Made by a program: the position numbers and the translations under genes. The notes beneath the pieces are model-generated. The model ran no database searches. It was not told the origin of the DNA and saw only the letters and a list, made by a program, of their open reading frames with translations. Below, one piece after another: positions 16,605-25,337 of a stretch of DNA of 64,000 nt; position 1 is the stretch's first letter; the number at the start of each line of letters is the position of its first letter. The DNA comes from Phytohabitans rumicis (GTDB lineage Bacteria > Actinomycetota > Actinomycetes > Mycobacteriales > Micromonosporaceae), in contig NZ_BLPG01000001.1 of the NCBI RefSeq assembly GCF_011764445.1, positions 6,775,001 through 6,839,000 of the forward strand, written 5' to 3'.

Positions 16605-19505
16605 TTAGGCTCCGCGGAGGAGGTGGGCGCGGACTTCGTCGGCTTCGGGGACGCCCAATTCTTGAAAGATCGCAAGTGCGTGGCGCCAGTCTTCGCGGGC
16701 CTGGTCTTGCTCGCCGAGTTCCCACTGGGTCGTGCCCAACTCGCGCAGGCAGATGGCGGCGCTGCGGCGTTCGTCCACCCGTTCCGCGACGGCGAGGCCG
16801 GCCCGCAGCCGGTCCAGGGCGTCGGCGTGCCGGCCCAGGAGCCGCTGCACCCGGCCGAGCGCCGCCAGCACGGTCGCCTGCCCGACCGCGATGCCCAGGT
16901 CCACGAACATCGCGTAGCTCTCTTCGTAGCACGATAAGGCGTCGGCGAAGGAGCCCTGCCGCTCGTACACCTGGGCCAGGTTGTTGAGGGCGGTCGCTTG
17001 GCTGCGCCGGTTGCCGGTGCCGCGGAAGATGGTCAGGGCCTCGCGGAGGCTGGCGACGGCCCGGCTGTAGTCGCCGAGTCCACCGTAGACCTCGCCGAGG
17101 TTGTTGAGGCTGATTCCCCGGGTGTGCGGGTCGTTCAGCTCCCGAGCGATGGCCAGGCTCCGCTCCAGGCAGTCAGCGGCCTGGTGGAGCTGGCCGAGGC
17201 TGTCGTGCACCGCGCCGAGGCCGTTCAGGCAGGCGGCTTCCCCGGCGCGGTCACCAGCCGCGGCGTACCGGTCGAGGCCGGCGCGCAGGCGGTCGAGCGC
17301 CTTGGGGTATTCGCCGCGTACCTCGTACGCGGCGCCCAGGTCGCGACAGGCGTGCGCCTCGGCGACCGGGTCACCGGCCCGGCGGGCGACCGTGCGGGCC
17401 GTCTCGTTCACCTCGACCCAGTCGTTGAGGTAGCCGCGCACGTGGAAGAACGCGAACAGCGCGCGGGCCAGGCTGGTGGCCGCGGCCGCCGGCAGTTCGG
17501 GCGCCTCCGCGATCTGGTGTACGGCGGCGAGCAGGTTGGGGCGTTCGGCCTCCAGCCAGTCCAGGGCCCGCTCGACGTCCGGGAACGGTGTGCCGCCCTG
17601 CGCCCATTCGCCGGCGCTCGCCGGGCGCGGGTCGGCCGGGCGCAGTAGCCGGAACGCCTGCCAGGCGGTCGACGCGTACCAGCGAAGTAGGCGGGTGAGC
17701 GGCCCAGTCCGGCTGTCCAAGAGGGACCGTCCAAAGAGGCGCAGGAGGTCGTGCAGGCGGTAGCGGCCGGGCGCCGGGTTGGCCACGAGCTGGCAGTCGA
17801 CGAGCCGGTCCAGGATCCGCTCGGTGGCGGCCTCGCTGAGGTCGAGGAGCGCCGCGACGGCCGGCAGGCTCAGGTCGGCCGCGTCCGGCTGAGCCAGCAA
17901 CGGGAACGCGTACGCCGCTTCCCGGTCGTCCGCGTCGCCGCCGTCACGCAGCAGCTCGTACCCGACCTGGAAGCTGGACCGCACGCCCAGCTCGGCGATC
18001 TGCAGCTCGTCGAGGCGGCGGCGGGCGTCGGACAGCCGGTCGGCGAGCTCGCGCACCGGCCAGGCCGGGCGGGCCGCCAGTCGGGCGCCGGCGATGCGTA
18101 GGGCCAGCGGCAGGCGCCCGCACCAGCGGGCCAGGCCCTGCGCGGCGGCCGGGTCGGCGGCGATGCGGTCGGTGCCGCAGAGCCGCCCCAGTAACTGGAT
18201 CGCCTCGGTCGGCGGCAGTACGTCGAGGCGTACGTGGGTGGCGCTGTCCAGAGTGGAGAGCATGCGGCGGCTGGTCACCACCACGGAGGTGTGCGGTCCG
18301 GCCGGCAGCAGCGGGCGCACCTGCTCGGCGCTGTGTGCGTTGTCCAGCACCACGAGCAGCCGCCGGGGAGCCGCTACGGCCCGGAACGCCGCGCTGGCCT
18401 CGTCCACTGTGGTGGCATCGGTTTCGCGGGCGCCGAGGGCACGAAGGAAGCGGCCGAGCACCTCCAGCGGCGGCAGCGGGCGCAGGCCGGCGGTGGCGCC
18501 CTGCAGGTCGACGTAGAGCTGGCCGTCGGGGAAGCGGTGTGCCAGCCGGTGTGCGATGTGGATGGCGAGCGCGGACTTGCCGACCCCGCCGGCTCCGTCG
18601 ATGGCGACGATCGGCATCGGGCGCAGTGGCGACGTCGCGGGCAGCCGGGCCCGGATGGCCGCCACCTCGCGATGCCGGCCGGTGAACGCGGCGACGTCGG
18701 GTGGCAGCTGCCGGGGTACGGGGGCGCGGGCGGTGACCGGCTCGCGGAGCGGGTCCAGTGCCGGGTCGGCGGACAGGATCTGCCGCTGGAGCCGTTGCAG
18801 CGCCTGGCCCGGCTCGACGCCCAGTTCGGTGACGAGGCGGCGGCGCAGGCGCCGGAACGCGTCCAGCGCGTCGGCCTGCCGCCCGGCGCGGTACAGCGCC
18901 AGCATGGTCAGCTCGTGCAACCGCTCGCGCAGCGGCTGCTCCGTGGCGGCGGCGGCGAGCGCGGGCAGCGCGTCGGAGTGCCGGCCGAGGGTGAGCCGGG
19001 CCTGTGCCCAGTGCTCCAGCAGTGTGAGCCGTCGCTCAGCGAGGTCGGCCAGGGTGGACTCGGCCGCCGGGCCCACCTCGATGCCGTCCAGTGGCCGCCC
19101 GCGCCACAGGGCGAGGGCCCGCTCCCACAGGTCGGCCGCGCCGGCCAGGTCGCCGCGTCCCGTCGCCCGGTGCCCTTCCTCGGCGAGCCGGTCGAACAGG
19201 AGCATGTCCAGGTCGTACGGGGCGATGTCGAGCTGGTATCCGGGTGGCCGCGCGGTCAGCCCGGTGAGGCGTAGCGACGTACGCAGGGTGGAGACGTGCG
19301 TCCGTAGGGCGCCGGCGGCGGTCCGCGGCGGCTTGAGCGGCCACAGCGCGTCGGTCAGCGCGCTGACGCCCACCGGGCGGTTGGCGTGCAGCAGGAGCAC
19401 GCCGAGCAGGGTGCGGGGTTTGGTCGCGGTCAGCGTCGCCGGCTGCCCGCCGGCGGGGTCGATTTCGAGTGTGCCGAGAATCCGGAACCTGGCCATCCCC
19501 GTCAC
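16605..19505 (-). CDS. SARP/NB-ARC/TPR transcriptional regulator, AfsR-like
   Basis: The product has 966 residues. An OmpR-like winged helix (1-95) and a bacterial transcriptional activator domain (about 95-245) form the SARP part. An NB-ARC ATPase follows, with P-loop GAGGVGKSAL near residue 310, Walker B RLLVVLDN and GRLPLALRIAG. About eight TPR-like repeats fill the last third (ACLNGLGAVHDSLGQLHQAA and similar). Such proteins activate secondary-metabolism promoters. GTG 19505 or ATG 19496 could be the start. It lies 3 bases after an Hsp70-like gene, so the two are one transcriptional unit. Confidence 0.92.
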   Translation of the reverse strand: MTGMARFRILGTLEIDPAGGQPATLTATKPRTLLGVLLLHANRPVGVSALTDALWPLKPPRTAAGALRTHVSTLRTSLRLTGLTARPPGYQLDIAPYDLDMLLFDRLAEEGHRATGRGDLAGAADLWERALALWRGRPLDGIEVGPAAESTLADLAERRLTLLEHWAQARLTLGRHSDALPALAAAATEQPLRERLHELTMLALYRAGRQADALDAFRRLRRRLVTELGVEPGQALQRLQRQILSADPALDPLREPVTARAPVPRQLPPDVAAFTGRHREVAAIRARLPATSPLRPMPIVAIDGAGGVGKSALAIHIAHRLAHRFPDGQLYVDLQGATAGLRPLPPLEVLGRFLRALGARETDATTVDEASAAFRAVAAPRRLLVVLDNAHSAEQVRPLLPAGPHTSVVVTSRRMLSTLDSATHVRLDVLPPTEAIQLLGRLCGTDRIAADPAAAQGLARWCGRLPLALRIAGARLAARPAWPVRELADRLSDARRRLDELQIAELGVRSSFQVGYELLRDGGDADDREAAYAFPLLAQPDAADLSLPAVAALLDLSEAATERILDRLVDCQLVANPAPGRYRLHDLLRLFGRSLLDSRTGPLTRLLRWYASTAWQAFRLLRPADPRPASAGEWAQGGTPFPDVERALDWLEAERPNLLAAVHQIAEAPELPAAAATSLARALFAFFHVRGYLNDWVEVNETARTVARRAGDPVAEAHACRDLGAAYEVRGEYPKALDRLRAGLDRYAAAGDRAGEAACLNGLGAVHDSLGQLHQAADCLERSLAIARELNDPHTRGISLNNLGEVYGGLGDYSRAVASLREALTIFRGTGNRRSQATALNNLAQVYERQGSFADALSCYEESYAMFVDLGIAVGQATVLAALGRVQRLLGRHADALDRLRAGLAVAERVDERRSAAICLRELGTTQWELGEQDQAREDWRHALAIFQELGVPEADEVRAHLLRGA

Positions 19506-19508
19506 CCC

Positions 19509-21248
19509 CTATGCCAGGCGGGTCCACACGCTCACGCCCCCGCCGTGGAACTCCAGCCGGTCGCCGGAGCAGAAGTACTCCTCCGGTTCGAGGATGAAGG
19601 ACAGCGGGATCTGGTTGTTCCGCTTTCCGTTGCGGTACAGCGTGACCGTCCCCTTGGCCTGGACCTCGCTGATGTACTCCTTGCCGTCCGTGTGCCGGAC
19701 GCGCATCCTGGCCGTGCCCCTTACCTTCTCGCTCCACCGGGCGCCGTCGTGGTTGGCCGCGGTGTCGGTGCTCTTGTTGAAGTCTTGCGTGAGGACGCCG
19801 TCCGGCCGGTACGTCGCGACGACGCCGGCGCGGCCGGTGAGCGCGACCTGGTCGCCGCTGATCGCGTGGAAGGCCGTGATCGACGTGGACCGCCAGGTTC
19901 CGACCAGACAAGGGTCCAGGTTGGGCGCGAGCGACGGGGTCGGCGACGGCGTGGGCGATGGGCTCGCGGCGGTGGGCGTCGTGGTCGGGCCGGCGCCCTG
20001 CCCCTGCGCGTCGTCGTCGCCGAGGGCGGCCGCCGCGGCCACGCCGGCCGCCGCGAACACCGCCAACGCCGCGCCGACCGCGAGGATCACCGCGGGCCGG
20101 CGCCGCGGCCGGGCGGGCGTGGCCACGCCTGGGAGGTCGGGCCAGGCCGTCGTCGTCGGCTCCTCGTGGGGGGCCGATTCCACGGTACGGAGGCTGCCCT
20201 CGGCCACGGCGAGTTCGGGCTGCTCCACATTGGTCGGTGCGATGCCCAGCGCTCGGTGCAGGACGGTGGCCACGGCGGGGATGCGGCTGGAGCCGCCGGC
20301 CAGGAACACCGCGGCGACCTCGGGCGCCTCGATGGCGGCGCGCTGGAGCACCAGCCGGACCGCACCGATCGTCTGCTGCAGGACCGGTGCGGCGATCTCC
20401 TCCAGTTCCTCCCGGCCGAGCGGCGCGTCCGCGTCGAACAGCGGTACGTGGATGAGTGTGGTGGTGGCGCGGGACAGCATCTCCTTGCCGGCCCGCACGT
20501 TGTCCCAGAGCTGGCGGCTGGCCCGCCGGTCGCCGCTGCTCTCCGGGCGCAGCAGCCGTTGCCAAATCGCCGGGTCGCGTACGCCGAGGGTCGTGCCGAT
20601 CCGTTCCACGATGGCGGCGTCGACGTCCAGGCCGCCGGCGTCCGTCAGGCCCTCGGCGGCGACCGTCACGAAGCCGGTGGCGGTGCGCCGCACCACCGAG
20701 GCGTCGAAGGTGCCGGCGCCGAAGTCGTACACCACCGCGCACCGGTCGACCGGGACCTGGCTGCCGGCCACCTCGACGAAGAAGCTGGCCGCCGCGACGG
20801 GCTCGGTGACCAGGCGCACCGTTCCGGGGAGGGCCTGGGCGGCGGCCGTGAGCAGCACGTCGCGCCGCCGTGCGCCCCAGGCCGCGGGGCAGGTCAGGAC
20901 CACCTCGGTGACCGGGTCCGAGCTGACCACGGCCACTTCGGCGGCGACCCGGCGCAGCGCCGCCGCGATCAGGTCCGGCACCGGCACCTGGGCCTCGCCG
21001 AGCAGCACGGTCTCGTCGTCGATGCAGCGCTTCGGGAACGGCTCGAAGGAGGCCGGCGAGGCCAGCGAGGTGTGCAGCGCGTCCCGGCCGACCAGCAGCC
21101 GGCCCGCCTGGTCCAGGCAGACCGCGGAGGGCAGCAGCGGCGAGCCGTCGAAGAGCAGCGGGCGGGGCTCGCGGCCGGGCAGGGCCACGACCGCGACCGT
21201 GTTGGACGTACCGAAATCGATGCCGAGCCGTACTCCCGCAGCGCCCAC
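19509..21248 (-). CDS. Hsp70-like ATPase with membrane helix and exported domain
   Basis: The 579-residue product opens with an actin-fold Hsp70 ATPase: phosphate loop GIDFGTSNTVAVV, second loop DFGAGTFDASVV and adenosine motif VFLAGGSSRIPAV. The normal substrate-binding domain is absent. A basic stretch RPRRRPAV precedes one membrane helix (about 384-410). A Ser/Pro/Thr linker then leads to an exported domain of about 140 residues starting CLVGTWRSTSITAF, lipocalin-like in style. It may sense ligand or envelope state and signal to the SARP regulator encoded 3 bases downstream (inference). Confidence 0.82.
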   Translation of the reverse strand: MGAAGVRLGIDFGTSNTVAVVALPGREPRPLLFDGSPLLPSAVCLDQAGRLLVGRDALHTSLASPASFEPFPKRCIDDETVLLGEAQVPVPDLIAAALRRVAAEVAVVSSDPVTEVVLTCPAAWGARRRDVLLTAAAQALPGTVRLVTEPVAAASFFVEVAGSQVPVDRCAVVYDFGAGTFDASVVRRTATGFVTVAAEGLTDAGGLDVDAAIVERIGTTLGVRDPAIWQRLLRPESSGDRRASRQLWDNVRAGKEMLSRATTTLIHVPLFDADAPLGREELEEIAAPVLQQTIGAVRLVLQRAAIEAPEVAAVFLAGGSSRIPAVATVLHRALGIAPTNVEQPELAVAEGSLRTVESAPHEEPTTTAWPDLPGVATPARPRRRPAVILAVGAALAVFAAAGVAAAAALGDDDAQGQGAGPTTTPTAASPSPTPSPTPSLAPNLDPCLVGTWRSTSITAFHAISGDQVALTGRAGVVATYRPDGVLTQDFNKSTDTAANHDGARWSEKVRGTARMRVRHTDGKEYISEVQAKGTVTLYRNGKRNNQIPLSFILEPEEYFCSGDRLEFHGGGVSVWTRLA

Positions 21249-21423
21249 GGAGGCAACCGTAGCGTTGCGCGCACGAAAATGGGTGGCCGGCGGCGCTGAC
21301 CTGGTCGCAGACTGGCGGCGTGATCGAGCCGACCTTCCTCACCCGCGTCCCTGTCGCTGCCGCCACGTCCGGCAAGCGACAGCAGCGCGGCGAGCGGCCG
21401 GCTGCGATCCCGTACCCGCCGTC

Positions 21424-22049
21424 ATGATCGGGGCGTTCGTCGACGGCGTCATCGCCGGGTACGGCGTCGCCATCCCGGTCGGTGCGATCGCTATCCTGAT
21501 CATGGGGTTGGCCGCCCGTACGTCGTTCCGGGTCGGGGCCGCCGCGGCTCTCGGTGTGGCCACGGCCGATGGGCTCTACGCCGTGATCGCGGTGGCCGGT
21601 GGCGCCGCGCTCGCGGGGTGATCGAGCCGGCCGCCGCGCCGATGCGGTGGATCGCGGTCGTGGTGCTCGTGGGGCTGGCGGTGCACACGGCCGTCACCGC
21701 GGTCCGGCACCACCGCGACCCGGCCCGCGCGGCGCGGCCGGACAGCGGCCTGTCCACGCCGCTGCGGGCGTACGGAGGGCTGCTCGGTCTGACCCTGCTC
21801 AACCCGATGACGATCGTCTACTTCGGAGCGCTCGTGCTGGGCCGGCAGGCGTCCGACGGGCTGGATAGCGGGGGAGAGGTCCTCTTCGCCGCCGGCGCCT
21901 TCCTGGCCTCAGCCAGCTGGCAACTCCTGATCGCCGGCGGCGGCCGCCTCGTCGGCCGCTTGCTGGCCGGCTCGCGCGGCCGGCTGGTCACCGCGTTGCT
22001 GAGTGCGGCGCTCATCGCCGCGCTGGCGTTGAGCACCGCACTCTCCTGA
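21424..22049 (+). CDS. LysE/RhtB-family exporter, frameshifted
   Basis: Two overlapping frames together make one normal LysE protein. Frame one (21424-21621) gives VDGVIAGYGVAIPVGAIAIL and stops at TGA 21619. Frame two, from 21618, continues with IEPAAAPMRWIAVVV and LGLTLLNPMTIVYFGA. Adding one G to the GGGG at 21615-21618 would read ALAG-VIEPA without a break and give about 208 residues, the family length. It would export amino acids or similar metabolites. The break may be a sequencing error or a true frameshift. Confidence 0.8.
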
Positions 22050-22051
22050 CC

Positions 22052-22087
22052 CGCCGATCTTGGACTCCCACGGGTCCAAGATCGGCG
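22052..22087. terminator. Bidirectional terminator hairpin
   Basis: Fourteen-base perfect arms (CGCCGATCTTGGAC at 22052-22065 and its inverse at 22074-22087) enclose an 8-base loop. The hairpin lies between the convergent LysE and acylase stops, with no long U tract. Confidence 0.75.
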
Positions 22088-22097
22088 AGGGTCCGGC

Positions 22098-25000
22098 TCA
22101 GGCGGTATAGACCTCGAACTCCCACAGCGAGTAGCCGTAGGAGGTCGCGCGGGTCACGCCGACGAAGCGGACGTAGCGCGCCGTTCGCGGGGTGAAGGCG
22201 TCGTTGTCGGTGCCGCCGTTGCCCGCCGTGGTCGACCACGCGGTGGTCCAGGTGGTGCCGTTCGTCGAGGTCTCTATCCGGTACGCCGACGCGTACGCCG
22301 GCTCCCAGCGCAGGATCGTGCGGCCCACGGTCTTGCTCGACCCCAGGTCGACGGTGAGCGTCTGGCTGTCGACCCACTCGCTGGCCCAGCGGGTCGACGT
22401 GTCGCCGTCCACCGCCCGCGCGGCCACGTGCGGTGACTGCGTCCCCGACGCGGTCACCGTACGCCCGGCCGCGAGGTTGGTGATGTCCTGCCCGCGTCCG
22501 GCCGGGAAGGACACCACCTGCTGGTACGTCGGCCGGTTCTGCCAGGCGATGATCGGCGAGGTGATGCCGCCCAGCGGGGACTGCACGATCGCGTCGGCGC
22601 ACCACTGGTCGCCGGCGGAGCAGTAGTCGTCAGCCGGGTACACAGTGGACGCCGACTGGGCCGCCGCGGTCCGCAGCGTGTCCAGCAGCATCGTCCGGCA
22701 CGCGGACAGGCTGCCGCCGCCGCAGTACGTGCGGCCGAGCCCGCCGGACACCGAGTCGCCCAGCACCGCGCGGATGTCCTTGTCCACGTAGCCCCACCAG
22801 CCGTACTGGAAGGAGGAGCCCTTGTGGGTCTGGGCCTCGTTGGCCGACGAGGGCAGGTTGGAGACGTCGCCGGCCTGGTGGCCGGAGGGCGACTCGTTGA
22901 TCTGCAGGGCGTTGACGAGCGCCTGGTACAGATCGGTGCCGAGCCCGGACTTGAACTCGCCGCTGACCAGCAGCGGCCACCACGCGTCGAAGGTGCGGAT
23001 CGCGGCCGCGTGCTGGTACGTCTTCGAGCCGGCCGTGGTCTCCTTGCGGGTCGCCCCGGCCTGCTGCCACGCCTTGAGCTGGCTCACCGTCGTGGCGAGG
23101 CTGCTGTCGGTGATCGTCTGGCTCTCCAGCACCCGGATCAGGTCGTCGAGGACCTCCTTGCCCCGCAGGTCCACAGTGGCCGCGTTCTCGACCACGCGTA
23201 CGAGCCCGGCCCGGTCGAACTTCTGTCCGGCCGCGAGGGCCGCCTTGACCGGGGTGTCCAGCAGTTCGCCGCGGTGCACCGAGCCGAAGCTGAAGTTGCC
23301 GTCGGCGGACCCGAAGTCCTTGGCCTGCTTGTTGTTCCACGAGACGTAGTAGTCCTGGTTGACCGACTGTGGGTGGGCGGCCGCCGCGGCGAATCCGGTC
23401 CAGTCGTACGCCGTGCTCATCGGCAGGCTGGGGTTGGACCCGGTGGCCCGGATCGGATTGCGCCCCGAGTTGAAGTACGCCGACTGGGTGGAGTTGACGT
23501 AGAACCAGTTGAACGCGTACTCCACGTTGGACGCCGAGGTGAGGAACGCGCTCGCGGTGCCCATCACGCTCGGGTCGTTGAACATCTGGAACCCGATCGC
23601 CGACTGGGCCTCCCGGCCGTACGTCGACCGGCGCTGGGCGAACGCGTACGGTTGGCCGCCGACGGCGCCGCGCCAGCCCACCAGCCCGAGTGCGGTCCGG
23701 TACGCGACGATCTTGTACGACCCGGCGGGTGTCGAGTCGGCGGTGGTCGGTGCCCAGGAGTTGACGTGCGACAGCTCCTCCATCGCCCGGCACTGCCCCT
23801 GGTAGAGGTAGCGGTTGCTGGCCAGCGTCGGCGTCGTACCGTCCACTGTGCACAGCGGCAGCGCGAACGTGTCGGTGATGTCGTGGATGGACGACGTGGC
23901 GCTCCAGGCGTAGTCCTGCCCGCGACCGAGCAGGACGTACAGGTTGATGCCGGCGAACGCGACGCCGCGGGCGCTGATGCCCGGCCCCTGAAGCTCCTGC
24001 ATCATCAGCAGCTGCGGCGAGAAGTAGCCGGTCTGCGGGCCGAACACGGCGACCGGGTGCCCGGAGGTGGTGTGCTGGCCGGAGATGACGACGGCGTTGG
24101 ACATCCCGCGCTGCGCGCTGCTGATGGTCAGCCCGGCGAGGGCGATGGCACCCTCGGTGGATGTGGCGGCCGTCGTGGTGGCCGCCGAGCCCGTCTGGTT
24201 CGTCACGACCGGCTCCACCGTCGCCGAGCCGGCGTCGGGCATGACCACGCTGGGCGCGTCGTTGGCGGCGGCCCCGTACGGGAAGCTCTGTCCGTCGTGG
24301 AGGGTGAGCACGGTCTCGGGGTCGTTCTCCGCGCGGAACGCCTGCCACACCGCGTCGCCCTCGGTGGCGCCGTACTTGGCGCGCGCCGCGATGCGTACCA
24401 GTGCGGACTGCATCTCGGTGCCGCCGCCTCCGCCGAAAAGCCCGCCCACGACGCCGGCGATCGCCACGAGGTCGGTCAACGTGAAGGGCACCGGCCCGCC
24501 GGCGTTGGTGACGGAGTCGAGGTGTCCGGTGAGGACGTACTCGCCGGGGCAGTAGCGGCCCGCCATGCACGCCGTGATGTACGCGTTGACGCCGGCGATG
24601 TAGCTCTCCACGTCGGTGTAGAGCTGCTCGGCGCGCCCGCCTTGCTGGCGCAGCGAGGTGATCTGGGCCTGCAGGTCGGCCTCGTTGTACGGCGAGTTGC
24701 GCCAGACGCTCTGCTCCAGCGCCCGGTTGCCCGGTGCGCCGCCGGCGAAGGGGGTCAGCGTGCCGCGGCCGACGTGCCGGAGGAGGTCCATGGTGAAGAG
24801 GCGGTCCTCGGCGCCCGCGTAGCCGGCGCCGAACATGGTGCCGGACCGGGTCGTGCCGGTGACGTGCGGCGTGCCGGTCGCGCTGTCCCGGACGATCGTG
24901 ACGTCCGACCGCGGCTGGTAGGTGCGCTCGGCCTGGCCGGCCGGGACGCCGAAGGACGCGTTGTTGAAGTACGTCCCGATCTGCTCGTCGGTGAGCCCGG

Positions 25001-25256
25001 CGTAGTTGTAGACCAGGTTGGCGTACTTGTCGAGCTGGTCGGCGGAGTGCGCCGGACGGGTGCCGAACGCCTGGTGGCCGAGGATCTCGACCAGCGTGGC
25101 GTTGCCGTTCTGGCCCGGCGGCAGGATGTCCGAACACTGCTCCAGGCAGTAGTCGTTGGGGGCGAGCACCGCCGCGGCGGCGGGCGCCGCGGGCAGCACG
25201 ACGAGGCAGGTCGCCGCGGTGAGGAGGACCGCGGCGGAGGGGGCGAGTCGCTTCAT
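22098..25256 (-). CDS. Secreted penicillin acylase family protein with F5/8C domain
   Basis: The product has 1052 residues, with a signal peptide ending near AAPAAAAVLA. The alpha-chain part has VTIVRDSATGTPHV and FGAGYAGAEDRLF. The predicted autocatalytic nucleophile is Ser386 in QRGMSNAVVISG, which begins the beta chain of Ntn-hydrolases. The last 140 residues (from NLAAGRTVTASG) are a discoidin/F5/8 type C carbohydrate-binding domain. It likely cleaves amides or acyl-lactones outside the cell; the substrate is unknown. ATG 25256 is chosen for the signal peptide; the open frame further upstream is antisense to the next gene. Confidence 0.9.
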   Translation of the reverse strand: MKRLAPSAAVLLTAATCLVVLPAAPAAAAVLAPNDYCLEQCSDILPPGQNGNATLVEILGHQAFGTRPAHSADQLDKYANLVYNYAGLTDEQIGTYFNNASFGVPAGQAERTYQPRSDVTIVRDSATGTPHVTGTTRSGTMFGAGYAGAEDRLFTMDLLRHVGRGTLTPFAGGAPGNRALEQSVWRNSPYNEADLQAQITSLRQQGGRAEQLYTDVESYIAGVNAYITACMAGRYCPGEYVLTGHLDSVTNAGGPVPFTLTDLVAIAGVVGGLFGGGGGTEMQSALVRIAARAKYGATEGDAVWQAFRAENDPETVLTLHDGQSFPYGAAANDAPSVVMPDAGSATVEPVVTNQTGSAATTTAATSTEGAIALAGLTISSAQRGMSNAVVISGQHTTSGHPVAVFGPQTGYFSPQLLMMQELQGPGISARGVAFAGINLYVLLGRGQDYAWSATSSIHDITDTFALPLCTVDGTTPTLASNRYLYQGQCRAMEELSHVNSWAPTTADSTPAGSYKIVAYRTALGLVGWRGAVGGQPYAFAQRRSTYGREAQSAIGFQMFNDPSVMGTASAFLTSASNVEYAFNWFYVNSTQSAYFNSGRNPIRATGSNPSLPMSTAYDWTGFAAAAAHPQSVNQDYYVSWNNKQAKDFGSADGNFSFGSVHRGELLDTPVKAALAAGQKFDRAGLVRVVENAATVDLRGKEVLDDLIRVLESQTITDSSLATTVSQLKAWQQAGATRKETTAGSKTYQHAAAIRTFDAWWPLLVSGEFKSGLGTDLYQALVNALQINESPSGHQAGDVSNLPSSANEAQTHKGSSFQYGWWGYVDKDIRAVLGDSVSGGLGRTYCGGGSLSACRTMLLDTLRTAAAQSASTVYPADDYCSAGDQWCADAIVQSPLGGITSPIIAWQNRPTYQQVVSFPAGRGQDITNLAAGRTVTASGTQSPHVAARAVDGDTSTRWASEWVDSQTLTVDLGSSKTVGRTILRWEPAYASAYRIETSTNGTTWTTAWSTTAGNGGTDNDAFTPRTARYVRFVGVTRATSYGYSLWEFEVYTA

Positions 25257-25337
25257 GGGGGCCTCACGGTTGTGAATATGTGAGGAACATTCGTGTACTG
25301 GATAGTAACCTCGCGCCGGTCGTGATAGATAGAGGCA

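Noticed and set aside
18556-21423. Long plus-strand frame leading into LysE
   Set aside because: Its first 950 codons are antisense to the SARP and Hsp70 genes and Ser/Arg-rich. Only the last 66 codons belong to LysE.
21615-21621. Programmed frameshift in LysE
   Set aside because: There is no slippery heptamer or pseudoknot, and the same kind of break recurs in unrelated genes, so a simple indel is more likely.
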